Part shown: in pieces, positions 47,601 through 58,364 of the stretch | How the letters are laid out: each line of letters begins with the position of its first letter | Numbering within the stretch: position 1 is the first letter of the stretch | Source: Sipunculus nudus | Taxonomy: Eukaryota > Annelida > Sipuncula > Golfingiida > Sipunculidae | Direction: 5' to 3' | Assembly: GCA_026874595.1 (NCBI GenBank) | Contig: CM049306.1 | Coordinates: 90,244,642-90,308,641 of the forward strand | Length of the DNA: 64,000 nt | Made by a program: the position numbers and the translations under genes | Notes under the pieces: model-generated | What the model was told of the DNA's origin: nothing | Databases searched by the model: none | Seen by the model: the letters and a program-made list of their open reading frames with translations, nothing else

Positions 47601-50600
47601 GCATTTTAAAATAAAGAATATTCTTTAAATTATTATTGCAAAAAAACATGCAGACAAGGGTTTTTGGATGGACTATAGAGTAAATTTTGCAAATATTGAA
47701 CACCTTGGTAATATCAGACACTTGCCTTAAATTCCTCATGAATCGTTCATTTTTGGCAATCCCCACTGACAGCATGCAACAAATTCTGGTTAATGATTTG
47801 TTTTTGTTTGTACCTTCCGCTAAATGCAGCCAAAATTAAATAATAGGTCATTTCTTATTGGTTTAACATGGATACTAGGGAATGAAGCATAGGGAAAGAG
47901 AATAGGAGCTAGGGTTAGTCCCTCAACAAAATATCCAATAATCCCCTCAAGTGCACATGAACAGCGTACCAGTACACTTAAAAGATGAACGTCCATTTTA
48001 TGCATCTCTTTAATTCATGGGTATATTTCTACTCTTTTGACACTTGGGGCCTGGCAGTCGACTGGTAATAGGCTCAGGGCTGTCTGCTGGGGAACCATGC
48101 TTGACCTTGTTTACACAGTGTTGCTATGTTAGATGTGTGGCATGTCCAAGGTTGGTGGTTCTCTCTGTGTTCTCTGGCTTCCTCAAAACCACACGGGTGT
48201 GATACCCCAAGATGCGGGTCCCGCTGACTAAAATCCATTTACAGATCCTGTGCTGAATGCATGACAATGTAACTACCTTTTCAGTTTCCACTGAAACCTA
48301 TTAATAGCTTCCAGATAATTTCAAGTACACAAAGTAAAAATAGAAAAAACATAAGGCCAAAATAAAAAAGAGGTATTTTGTTCAGAAATCAATGCTTGGG
48401 GGCGGGTTTTTTATTTTTAATTTTTTTGTATGTTTTGATAAAAATGTCAAATGATAAGGGAAAAGTATGATAATAACAGATTTATTTTGCTAAACAAGTA
48501 AAGGCTACATAAAAAAGAAAATTGTATGATTTTATCTTCTTGAAAGAAATGTTTGAGCGGCTGCAGCTTAAAATTGGAAAGTTTCTATTGAAAATCAAAA
48601 TAAAAATTTTTGATGCGGGGGTTTAAAAATGATGAAGGTGGTGCCTGAGAACCATTTTCTTTTTGCCTAAAAAATTGGCTGTTTCATATATATTAATGAC
48701 TAGGTAATAAGGGAAATTCAAGCTTTCTGTTAAGTCTTCACTTCGGGATTTTGTGGCTTGGGGATTTACTAATTTTTGTACAGGGAAATTGATTTTATAC
48801 CTTGATATGTTTGAAAGATAATTCAATATTGTATATATTAGTGCTGTTCTCTTTTCAACCCAGGATGATATTGAGCGAGAGAGTCTTGCTTACAAAGTCC
48901 TGTCAGCTGAGAAAACAAAAGAATTTTCTGAACTGGAAGATGCTGAAGAGGTACAAAGGTACTGTATTTTTAATAAATTGTGTCTTGAAAGCTGTAAATC
49001 TATTATTTTCTTGCCTAATTCAAGCAAATTCATCAGCCACAGTTTTACATTTAGTCGGCTTCTTCCAATCGAGCTTCCCTTTGTCAGCAGGATATCAAAA
49101 ATGAACTTTTATGAATTAATAATTTTACTGTTTTACTAATGAAGATAATCAAATGAAATTTATAAGGAAAATAAATTTCTGTGTTTTCTACATATATATA
49201 TCTTCTTTTCTAATCTCTTCATTACTAAGTGATTTTATAGTTTTACTTGAGAAAACAATGTATATTCTGTTCAAACACTCCTATCCACCTAATTTTTTGG
49301 CGATATTTCTTTCATGTTATCATAGGAGGTAATGTGGCCATTTATGATAATTCAAATAAGTATATTAATTTTGCAATGCCAGGACGATGTTGACCTGTCA
49401 AGATAGAGAGTATTATTTACCTTCAGATAATCACATTTGTCTGATTTCCCTCTGAGCTAAATTAAATGGGCCCAATCACCTATAAAGCATGTTAAATTAA
49501 CACGAAAATAATTCTTTTTTAAATAAATTTGTACCTCTCAAAAAATTGCCCTGAAACCATTTGCTTACTCATGAGTATTGTGCGTTGCCCGGGGACGCAA
49601 CCCATGTCAATCAGGAGACACCCTGACAGACTTGGCCAGAAAAATGTAATACATGTTGCCACTGGCTTGAACATCGGGTTTTGCGGACCACAATGGGACC
49701 TCCAGTTATGTGGTCTTGTTAAGGTTAAGATACACATGACTGTGTTAACCAACACACAGATGACAGAGCCATAACAAGGTGTTTAACAGCGGTATGCGAG
49801 TAACTGAGACTATGCGCTTGGATGGTTTTGTGGAAAACTTTTGTATAAAGCAAAACTGAACAGATTGTGGGAAATAATAGGCATAATATTGCTCCTGACT
49901 ATGTCCCTTTAAGGTCAGCTTTAGTGCATTTTACAAAATTATAGCAAAATTAACAAGTGAACAGGTGTAGTGGAATGGAGTACAGTTATCAGTCTGCTAG
50001 TAAACCACCTGTATAGCTTAAAATCCATTGTTACTCTCTATAGAATAAGACAATACCTGGTAGTATCAGGAATTTAGACAATTGAATACACTCAAAAGCA
50101 AAATGCAGCTGATTTCTTTCCCATTTTTTTTCTGAAAAGGGATCAGATAGTTCTTTTTATATTTCTGTCTTCCTGTTTAACTTTAAGTGTTGCTGTGTTA
50201 ACTTACCGGGACTTTTGATAGATTTTCACAAAACTCACCATAACTACTTACCAATACTGGCAATAGATGATCTCACCACAGTTTGATTCTGGGCAAAATC
50301 TACACATATTTAATCAGGTCAGAGGTTACTAGGCTACTTTGTGGTGTTGCCGTGATAACTTACCAGAAATATGATGAATTTTTATATAATTCAACAAAAA
50401 TACCAATTAATAAAATATCTTGCCTTAGTTCGAATTCCAGCACAATCCATGCTTATATAATGAGGATAGAGTTCACCCAACTTTTAATGGCGCTGTGATG
50501 ACTTTCCAAAATTCTGAGGGATTTTTATAAAACTTGTTACGAATATCAACCAATACAGTTTCATGCCTGAATTACATTCTACGCAAATTCACACATATTT

Positions 50601-53600
50601 AATGAGGTAAGAAGTCACGATATATGCACTATTTATAGTGCTCTTGTTTAAAATGGTACAGTCACTCTTTTGCAGTAACTACTTCTGCCCTTACTGGTAT
50701 ATTATGCCTGCTTTTAGTGCTGGTATACCTTGTGATGCAGTATGAGTAAGGCCAAAAAAAAAGTTCTCAGGCACTTTCTTTCAGAAATCAATGCAGGCAG
50801 GCGATATTTTATTTCTACCTTTTTTGTATGTTTCAATAAAAATGTCATACAATCAGGGAAAAGCATGAAAATTACAGAATTTATTTGCTAAACAGGTAAA
50901 AGCACGTCATAACATTAAAAAAAGGAAATCTAATCCAAATTGTTTTATTTTATCTTTTGAAAGATGAAAATCAAAATAAAAATGTTTGATGTGGGGGGTA
51001 ATAATTCACACGTGCGGTGCCTGTGAACCATATCCTTTTATTTTTTTTGCCAAAGCAGTTTTTTTTTAATATACCAGGTATATTTATAATTTTTTCTTAG
51101 GTAAAGGAAACAAAAGCAGGAATAAAATCTCTTTACAGAAATATGAGGAAGCTCAGACTATTTGTTGTTTTTACAGGAGGATGGCTGAAGCCATGGATCT
51201 GAAGGAGGACTCTGTGGACTTGCAGACAGCCTCAGTCCTGGACTACTACACCAGTGGTTTCTTATGGGCCAAGGAACAAAGATTCTCCTTAGATCAGCAG
51301 TCAGCATTCTTTACTGTTATCCATGTTCTCCTGGAGAATTTAAAAGGTTTGTCAAATTAAGAAAAACTATACATATTGCAACATTATGATACCTATTTTT
51401 ACCTGAAAACCACATGGTATCTTTATTTATGTTGACAACCTTTTGTATCTGTATTTACCATGGTAACATGGGGTATATACTTACCCTGAAAAATCTATAA
51501 ATGTGTCACAGAAATTCCAAGGAAAATATGCTATTCTAAGATTGCCCATACAGAAATTATTATAATCCTTATAAAAAAATAGTCTTTATTTGTGAAAAGA
51601 TTAAAAAATTCTATTTATGTGGCTCTTGTATAAAAGATCTCAACTTTGTTACCAACTAACAAATTTAAACAGTTAGGGAAAGGAGGGGGTTGGATGAGAA
51701 GCAAGATTGATCCTTGAAATTTCTTTTAGGAAAAGACTGGTTACTTAACTTGTTTACTTTTGCATGTGTTCCATCCTATAACATCACAAGGTTTGTAGGA
51801 AGCTGCACAGAATAAATTCTCATGACACCCCTTGTCTGTATACTAGGTATATTGACAAACTTAGCAGGCACTGCCAGGCAGACAAGTGACAAACTGACAA
51901 AGTGCCATGGACATAGTGGAGAATGTTTGGGGGGGAAACACAACCTGAATCCATTTGAATAAATACTGTAGCTTGGCTTTATATTTGTGCGCTTAAAATT
52001 TCTCTATTACCACTTACTCATTGTTTTGCAAAGGTTCCATTTTCATGGTCTCACTGTGTTAAGAGCCTACACAAAGTTATCAGTTATCATATGAATTAAA
52101 TATCGAATGATATTGATCATTAATGACATATCATTGAAAAGATGGGATAACATTTAAATAGCATCTTTGAACATACAAGATTTATTATCATTTATATTAA
52201 ATATCAATGTTCTGTTGTTCAACTTGACTTCCGTGATATGGGCCCTTATTCAAGAAAGTTTCAATTTAGCAATAATACCCGTTTCATAAATATCACAAAT
52301 TTGAAACCCTCATTAGTGAAAAAGCAACCATAGTATTTAATGAACATTTAATGAAAGATTGTGTGTGTCATAGGAGTGTTTATACATTTGGTTTGTTTTA
52401 CTGTATATCACAGCTACACCTGGTTATCTGACCTGAGATTTTATATATGATTATATCTGGAGATCAGATACAGAATAAACTGTAAATGTTATTTTTTGAG
52501 TACATAGAGAATAATTGTCTGATACTTGGTTTTTCATAACCTGCCAGACAAGCAGAAGAGCCTGATAGACAACCTGAAGGAATTCAAAAAGATGTTGATA
52601 GGGATCGGGGTCGATACAGCTGAGGGATCAGGGGGACTGGAATGCTTTGAGCCAGCTCAGGCAACCAGCATTGCTGACTTCTTACACAGCAGGTAAAATA
52701 CATTTAACCCAAAAATACATCAGTGATTGACAGTAATTGATGATTGGTTAGTTGATGCAAATGACACGATCATCAGTCTTGCAGTGTCATAATTCATTAC
52801 AGGGTTTTGCACATTACTTCTGCTTTGTAATGATATAAGACCAATATTAGGGAATTCTGTGTTATTAATTAATTCATACCCAAGTTTAATATATATACAC
52901 ATGTAAACTATAGAATTATATTAGCCTATATGTAGGCCTGTATATGAATTAAGATAATGTTCAAGTCCACATTTGGTCAGAAATTTCCTCATGCAAAGGG
53001 TCAACTGATTTTTAGTTATTATAAATTATGCAATTACGTATTCCAAACACTACTGAAGAGCAACTAATGACCAGTCATTGGGTGCTGACGTGCTGTTAGT
53101 GATCTATTATGATCATGGAAGTGACTCCCTGCATGACATTTATTGGTGTTTGTGCTCAGTAGTGTTTGGAATTGTCTATAATTTCATGATTGGCCATCAG
53201 TAAAAATTGATGAATTCACATTCACTGACCAATAATCAATTTTAATCTTTTATTAATGGGTATGAAATTTCTGGTGGTAAATAACATGTATGTAGTGTCA
53301 CATAGCCATATATATATTACCCTGGTAAACTTAGGTACTCTAGTATTAGTAAATATAGCCTTTCGAAAGTTTGCTTGCATAAATTAAATAAAACCACATA
53401 TTTTCTCATCACAAAGCCAAAGTTATGTGCAAATAATAGATTAATGCACTGCAAAATTGATCAACCTGATCATTTCCACAAACTTACTGATCATTGATTA
53501 AAATAGATCATCAGACCATCACAAGCATATATCAAATCTTTAAATCTAATTAAATCTTGTGATGCATTTTCCTTTTTTGATTTTTTTGTTTGTCACTTTT

Positions 53601-56393
53601 TACTCAAAACACTTGTCTAGCAGTGCAGAATTTAGTTGCAAACAATTGTTGTTGTTCTATTAATCTATTGTCTTTTTATTGTCTACACTTGCAATAAGAG
53701 CTGAAAATACCACCAAGTTATGTGAAGTAATAAACCATTTTGTATGGCCTGTTGAGATTTGGTACACACACAATGATTCAGAACTGTGTAATTCATGTCT
53801 GAACTGATTTTATTTATTTTGATTCCAGTCTATTCCAGCACTATCAGATGTATGAATTTCTCTTTACTCACAACCGAGCAGAGGAAATCATTGGAACAGA
53901 TGTAAGAATTGTTTATAAATATACTGTCTAATTAATTAGTAAACATATACCTTGGTAGGTAATTTCAGGGTTTCATAAGTTATAAATGTTTTGACCAACT
54001 TTTGCTTCATTGCACAGTTTGTGTAGAAATATGTTTCCTTTATCTGCTTTCCAGAAATAAATTTAGTGAAAAGTTATATCAAAGATATTTTTTTTTCAAT
54101 TTCATTGTTGTTACATATAATAAGTGTAGTTTTTATTAATCTAATACACACTCAATACAGTGTAGTTTTTGTATCTCATAGGTATTCCTTAAATAACTAT
54201 GAAACTCAAGATTTGTTGTATGAAGTAACTGTACTATAGATGTTACAGACCTGTATTCATTGCACATTCTCTGCATGACTGAGACACAAATGGGATATTT
54301 ATGCTGTGGATATATATTGGTGTGGAATTTTCATATTTATTATGACAACAGCTGAATCTAGAGATCGCCCCATCAGCTGAGATGCCCTGGCCACCACCAC
54401 TGGATGAAGGCGTGTCAGAAGAGATACATCAGATGTACATAGCTACCCCACCCCCCTCACCAGAACCACAGGTAATAAGATTTAATAGCTACCTCCGCAA
54501 TCCCTCTAACAGAATCACAGGTCATCAAATTATAGTGAAAATACAATGCAGTAATTTTTAGACAAATATTTTATGCACTGTATTGGTATGTAACACAGAA
54601 AAAGAGCAGTTCTTTGTCTCAGGGTAGCCGTGGACTGAGGGCCAATACATCTGCCTGAAGGCCAGTATTTAGGCACAGTCAAAAAGATTAACAATATTTT
54701 ATTACAAAACAATAAATTATATCAACCATGTATATACTGTCATTTTTTTATTTCAGTATTCACTTGCACAGTATAGTGTATTATAAGCATAATGTAAATG
54801 CAATAGTAATTAATATGCCTGTGATGTCACATGTTAAATTTATTTTCCTGTTGGGATCTCATCCTGTAATATATTGAAGATGTCACAGTAAAATTTACAT
54901 AATACAGGTTGGGACTCAACATTAAATATTCAGCTTCATAGTCAATTTCATCCCAGGCTTTGTGCAAATACCCTCAAAAGTGGGCTGATACATTCATGTA
55001 GAGCATGTAACCCATATCAGTCTGCCACAATATAAACCAGGCTACTTGCATCATTTCACATGGAAAGGTACCTGCATCTAGTTGGTAACACAGTAGCCAT
55101 AAAATTCGACTCGGTAGGCACTTGGGCTGGTATACCTAACTTGAGTCGTGATACAAGCCATACTGAGGCATGCATGGCAGTGGTCTTTCATCATGTTGCA
55201 CTCATATCATGGTAAACAACCCATAATCTGAAATTTGGTCTACAAATGATGAATTGACACAAAAGAACACATGTGAACTCACTGAAACTCTGTCTCTATG
55301 GTAATGAGTCTTTTCAAGTATCTTTTACAAGTTGGCTGCATCCAGCAACCTGTGCTGGCCGTGCTTGTTTTCATGCAGTCTGAAATTCAGCAAACATGTG
55401 GTGGGATTTAACAATATGCTGAGTTAAAATAGGTGTTGTTAGAAAGTATACTAAATAAGCTAATGATTGGTCGGGTTTATGTTAAGTGACAGCATACTTG
55501 TATGCCATGAGGCGTTGTCAGATTTTACAAAAATATTTGTATCCTCCTAGAGCCTTAAAGTGTGTTCCTCACTGAAGGATGTAACCGCACTCTGACACTA
55601 GTACATTGGTCATGGAATCTTTAATGTCAGAGGGCTGAACGGTGCTAGTAACATTGTGGATACATGTATATACCATTTTTTTGTGTACAACCACAGGTTG
55701 AAGAAGGCAGTGCTGAACCAGCAGCAGGAGACCAGGCCAGTGCCGCAGAAGGAGAAGATGTGGATGAGGTATCCCAGAAGGAGGCTGACCTCCTGGCCCA
55801 GCTCAGTACAGAGGAGGTCACATCCATCATGAATAGTGTGTTCGAGGAGGTTCTTGGTGGACTCCAGGTAAGAGATTTACCAGCAAACCTCAGTATTAAA
55901 CTACATAATCTGTTTTCTATAAGTGCTGCAGAGACAATTGCAATACTTAATCAAGGGCTTATTTTTTTTATGGAGGGAAAATCATGGGATAGACACCACC
56001 ACCCAACCCAGACATTTATTTGAACTCAATTTCTAAAATATACCCCTGCTCAATGGGCTTTTCTTATGAATAGACATAAAACTGTGGCTTCTTGTTAACA
56101 GTTGACCATGGTTAAATTTCTGTCCGACTATGTTAAGAACATAAAAATGATACAGATACCTTGTGTTGGTGTATGAAACTCTGCATTTTCAGGTAAATAA
56201 TACCAAGCTAACTGCATTCTTTAAATTCTAGGCGTTCAGGGATACAACCAAAGGTTCTCAGCAGTGATCATAAAACATTGTCATTTATGTGAATCTATTT
56301 ATTTTACAGAATGATGTGGCACAGAAGCTGAGAGAGAAAGAGAATGCTTTCATCAACAGAATTAACAAGATACACAAAGTGGCTCAGAGCTGA
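32637..56393 (+). CDS. CABCOCO1: CABCOCO1-like ciliary protein (CLAMP / C1a-32 family) with alternative first exons
   Basis: Main model: 45172-45252, 48864-48958, 51177-51346, 52548-52692, 53829-53901, 54352-54471, 55697-55867, 56310-56393, all GT-AG and in phase, 312 residues, stop TGA at 56391. Residues 1-27 are basic and Ser-rich. The core holds VLDYYTSGFLWAKEQRFSL (79-97) and SLFQHYQMYEFLFTHNRAEE (164-183), both typical of the CLAMP family that includes vertebrate CABCOCO1 and algal C1a-32. A Pro-rich stretch ends exon 6, an acidic linker follows, and the last 28 residues are charged and helical. Known family role: axonemal, linked to the flagellar central pair or sperm motility. An alternative start uses 32637-32696 plus 43801-43827 joined to 48864 in phase (314 residues). 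The closest paralogue to exclude is CFAP119. Confidence 0.8.
34227..34512 (+). pseudogene. LINE reverse transcriptase fragment
   Basis: The frame contains NHADDYTISF, then AIEWFHINIMEANPDKFQVM and CVKLLGINID before a stop. This is the palm region after the catalytic YxDD motif of non-LTR reverse transcriptases, in which EANPDKFQ and LLGI.ID are typical. Here the Tyr of YADD is His, and stops follow. An out-of-frame relic (DARQLGALYRIHHI) continues to about 34620. Dead fragment. Confidence 0.75.
34865..34900. repeat. Perfect 10-base stem-loop
   Basis: TTCGACAACA and TGTTGTCGAA, separated by nine bases. It lies downstream of the LINE fragment; role unknown. Confidence 0.6.
36181..36499. mobile_element. 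Harbinger-type MITE, copy D
   Basis: Same family, interior in the orientation of copy C; right end GGTGCCTGAGAACCATACC then TTTGGCC. Flanks TTA and TCA. Confidence 0.75.
36731..36870 (+). mobile_element. Helentron-like 5' fragment, copy 2
   Basis: TTTTAGCTCAG...ACTGAGCTATAGCGATGGGC and the CACAAATCGTAACCG start of a unit, then similarity stops. No 3' end. Confidence 0.6.
37865..38276. mobile_element. MITE, CAGTGGCGTCAATT family, copy 2
   Basis: Shares the interior of copy 1 (TTATCTTCAAGG, a G-tract, AAAGTTGG, ATAAAGTATTATGTTTCC, a late poly-G tract) and ends GCATTGACGCCCCTG. The left tip has decayed. Confidence 0.6.
39054..40022. mobile_element. Element with five ~145-base tandem units and inverted tips
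   Basis: AGGGTCCCGC at the left and GCGGGGCCCT at the right are inverse with one mismatch. Between them about five diverged units carry CGATAACTCAACAACAACAT or CGATATCTCAACAAGAACAT (near 39130, 39275, 39418, 39562, 39706) and ATTCCAATATGGC. No target duplication seen. Class unknown. Confidence 0.55.
40564..43684 (+). mobile_element. Helentron-like tandem cluster, copy 3
   Basis: Three 5' ends (40564, 41302, 42017), each TTTTTAGCTCAGCTGACTGA, but only one 3' end (TTCAGCTGAGCG, TGGCCCATGGGCCA, CTAG at 43681). The inside consists of about eight units of 327-361 bases, each holding ACAAATCGTAACC, ACCATGATTCTTTGCATG and CTGGTGGCGCCACCTG. No transposase reading frame. Confidence 0.72.
43297..43398. 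mobile_element. Small Tc1/mariner-like MITE nested in the cluster
   Basis: TACTGTGGTTGGCTTCATAT at the left and GGCAACCACAGTA at the right, with TA at both ends. Removing it restores the host unit sequence CTGAATA...CTAATG. Inner CGCGAGG and CCTCGCG are also inverted. Confidence 0.75.
43801..43827 (+). CDS. CABCOCO1: CABCOCO1-like alternative exon (1b), 27 bases
   Basis: Strong acceptor atttctttgcag and strong donor gag/gtgagt bracket nine codons, SARSRNDRE. It is phase 0 on both sides, so it fits between exon 1a and exon 2 (48864). It sits just after the 3' end of a large Helentron-like cluster. Confidence 0.5.
43828..45171 (+). other. Putative promoter region upstream of the main CABCOCO1-like first exon
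   Basis: No TATA or other defined element could be assigned. No repeats are recognised here apart from short homopolymers (C9 near 44173). Regulatory content unknown. Confidence 0.3.
45172..45252 (+). CDS. CABCOCO1: CABCOCO1-like main first exon
   Basis: ATG at 45172 in good context (aaaatgg), then MASKSRRNRSPHSPDGKTVK and LKDAKVK to donor aag/gtaaac. It is taken as a first exon because the acceptor-like tacgacag at 45163 would not keep frame with exon 1b. Confidence 0.72.
46286..46440. repeat. Three tandem G-rich units
   Basis: Each of about 60 bases contains a G-tract, GGGGGTCTCCCCC and ATCAT...CATGTTGA..GTCAT. The last has an uninterrupted G-run of about 18. Lies in intron 1 of the CABCOCO1-like gene. 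Confidence 0.85.
46675..46830 (+). mobile_element. tRNA-derived SINE candidate
   Basis: A-box-like TGGCATAGTGGTTATG at 46684 and B-box-like GGTTCGAGACC at about 46728, spaced as in a tRNA gene but without a full cloverleaf. The 3' limit is unclear. Confidence 0.5.
48355..48668. mobile_element. Harbinger-type MITE, copy E
   Basis: Starts GGCCAAAATAAAAAAGAGG, ends GTGCCTGAGAACC...TTTTTGCC, TAA on both sides. It ends about 195 bases before exon 2 of the CABCOCO1-like gene. Confidence 0.8.
48864..48958 (+). CDS. CABCOCO1: CABCOCO1-like exon 2
   Basis: Acceptor ttcaacccag. Encodes DDIERESLAYKVLSAEKTKE and onward to EDAEEVQ. The donor is chosen at aaag/gtactg (48958) because it leaves the two bases exon 3 needs. 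The earlier gag/gtacaa at 48950 would break the frame. Confidence 0.82.
50750..51051. mobile_element. Harbinger-type MITE, copy F
   Basis: Starts GGCCAAAAAAAAAGTTCTC, ends GGTGCCTGTGAACC...TTTTTGCC; flanks TAA and AAA. Lies about 125 bases before exon 3 of the CABCOCO1-like gene. Confidence 0.75.
51177..51346 (+). CDS. CABCOCO1: CABCOCO1-like exon 3, family core
   Basis: Acceptor gtttttacag, donor aaaag/gtttgt. Encodes RMAEAMDLKEDSVDLQTASV, then LDYYTSGFLWAKEQRFSLDQ, the most recognisable CLAMP-family block. Confidence 0.88.
51965..52336. mobile_element. Older copy of the small Tc1/mariner-like MITE
   Basis: TACTGTAGCTTGGCTTTATA at the left and AAAGCAACCATAGTA at the right match the 43297-43398 element, with a longer diverged interior. 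Intron 3 of the CABCOCO1-like gene. Confidence 0.55.
52548..52692 (+). CDS. CABCOCO1: CABCOCO1-like exon 4
   Basis: Acceptor acctgccag, donor gcag/gtaaaa. Encodes KQKSLIDNLKEFKKMLIGIG and a stretch ending TSIADFLHS, continuing the helical core. Confidence 0.86.
53829..53901 (+). CDS. CABCOCO1: CABCOCO1-like exon 5
   Basis: Acceptor tttgattccag, donor gat/gtaaga. Encodes LFQHYQMYEFLFTHNRAEEI and IGTD, a strongly conserved family block. Confidence 0.88.
54352..54471 (+). CDS. CABCOCO1: CABCOCO1-like exon 6
   Basis: Acceptor tgacaacag, donor cacag/gtaata, 40 codons. Encodes LNLEIAPSAEMPWPPPLDEG and a Pro-rich TPPPSPEPQ end. Confidence 0.86.
55697..55867 (+). CDS. CABCOCO1: CABCOCO1-like exon 7
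   Basis: Acceptor acaaccacag, donor ctccag/gtaaga, 57 codons. An acidic, Ala/Glu-rich linker, then LLAQLSTEEVTSIMNSVFEE, likely helical. Confidence 0.86.
56310..56393 (+). CDS. CABCOCO1: CABCOCO1-like exon 8, C-terminus
   Basis: Acceptor tattttacag. Encodes NDVAQKLREKENAFINRINK and IHKVAQS, stop TGA 56391-56393. A charged coiled-coil-like end. Confidence 0.87.
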   Translation, partial: NDVAQKLREKENAFINRINKIHKVAQS

Positions 56394-56489
56394 TCAAATA
56401 TTCCTCTGTACACGTGAACAGAATCTGAAGACTGAAATTCTTATAAAATAGACAATTAAAAGGTTGTGTGATATTTGTATATATTTGTA

Positions 56490-56495
56490 AATAAA
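56490..56495 (+). terminator. Poly(A) signal of the CABCOCO1-like gene
   Basis: AATAAA 97 bases after the stop codon; a short 3' UTR ending before the first Helentron-like copy at 56611. Confidence 0.65.
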
Positions 56496-56610
56496 ATCTT
56501 GTAAAGTGATGCAAGTTTGATTTCTAGATTGGTTTTGATTATGTCTTGTGTGATTGTCTGGCAAGTTTACAGTATTTAATGTACATTTTTTAAACATTTC
56601 TGACAATATA

Positions 56611-57867
56611 TTTTTAGCTTGGCTAACTGAAAGTCATCTGAGCTAAGGAAATCACTCTTTGTCCGTTGTCGTTCTGTCCGTCCGTCCGTCCATTTACAGG
56701 GCACAAATCTTAACTGATGGACCTAAAAAACTCTTACTTAAAATCTAGGGAGGTCTATTTAAAAAATCTCCTTGCAGACCTGAAATAAGGTCACTGTGAC
56801 CCATATTTTTTAAATTATGGAGCCTGTTTCGGCACCCTAGAATAATTTAAAATTTGATACAAAATTTCCTGTCTCTCCAAAATAATGCATGCATTTCCTT
56901 TGATCTTGCCTTGAATATTGATCATGACTAGTTTCATCACTTCTAGAAGAGTGGTGGCGCCACCTGCTTTTTTTAGCTCAGCTGACTGTAAGTCATCTGA
57001 GCTATAGCGATCACTCTATGTCCGTCGTCCGTCCGTACATACGTCCGTCTGTCTGTCCGTCCGTCTGTCTGTCCATTAACCTGGCACAAATCGTAACAGC
57101 TGTACCTAGAATCTTGTAACTTACATTCTGAGAGGTCCATAAAAATCTCCTTGGAATCAGAAATTAGGTCTCTGTTACCCATATCCTTCGAGCTATGGGC
57201 CCCCAAAGTACCCCCCAGAATATTAAAAAATTTCATACAAAAACTTCAATATCTCATTAACTACATCACTGATGGTCATGATTTTTTGCATACATATTGA
57301 TCATGAGAAGTTTCATCAGTTCCTGCAGACTGGTGGCACCACCTGTATTTTTCGATTTTTTACGATTTTTTTCTCTATTTTTTAAGGATGCTGTCATCTG
57401 TTAACGTGGCACAAATTGTAACAACAGGACCTGGAATCTTCATTCTTGTCATGCAAGGAGGCCCATGAAAAGTTTCAATGGAAACCTGAAATTAGGTAGA
57501 CCTCTGTTACCCATATCCTTCAAGCTATAGGACTCCAAAGTATCCCTCAGAATAATGGAAAATTTGATACAAAAGCTGAAGTATATGAACAACTAATCCA
57601 GTGATCACCATGATTCTTTGCATGGATATTGACCATTAAGTGTTTTTTTAGTTTCTGCAGACCGGTGGAACCGCCTGTATTTTTTTTAAAGTTTATGCAT
57701 TTTTTCTCTATTTTTGAGATATATGAATACAGACACAACCTTGGCCTGTTGTTTTATCTGTTTGATGCTTCTGTTGAATGGGTATATACTTCCATTCAGA
57801 TGATAAAAATTTCCTTTGGCGAAACTCTTTTTCAGTCAGCTGAGCGTCGTGACCCGTGGGTCACTTG
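56611..57867 (+). mobile_element. Helentron-like cluster, copy 4
   Basis: Two 5' ends (56611, degenerate, and 56970) and one 3' end: AGTCAGCTGAGCG, hairpin TGACCCGTGGGTCA, then CTTG. Holds about three units of the ~340-base repeat. Starts about 115 bases after the CABCOCO1-like poly(A) signal. Confidence 0.7.
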
Positions 57868-58364
57868 TTTTAATTTTTACGCATTTTCCCCCAATATTTC
57901 AAGACTGCAATCTAGGTCACAGGTCCCAGCCATTCACAAATTACTTTATACACAATAAATCTGGTTTGAATAGACAGATTGGCTTCAAACATGTTTTAGA
58001 AATGGCCCACTGCTAATGTAGGAAACATTTTGATTTTGAGGTCAGAAGGGCAATGGTAAAAGTCATCAGACCCCCAAAAAGAATCTTTAAAATATAGTGT
58101 TTGCTATGCTTTGCTGTTCTCCATATGAACCATATGAAACTGGCTAACTTGTGTTGTACAGTGTTCATGCTCCTAGAGTAAACCAGGGGCATATTCATAT
58201 TGGGGTTTTGTTTTGTTGTATTTGTTGAAATTTTGTGAAGAAAGAACAAAAGCTTAGCAAAATGTTGTTTGTAATGTAAATGTAAACAGTGTCAGACTTT
58301 GAAAATTTCTAAAATAAATCTAAACAGTAAAGGGATTATATACTTACACATATCTCTCATGTTT

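Noticed and set aside
48864-48950. Donor gag/gtacaa for CABCOCO1-like exon 2
   Set aside because: Would put exon 3 out of frame with an immediate stop; the donor eight bases downstream restores phase.
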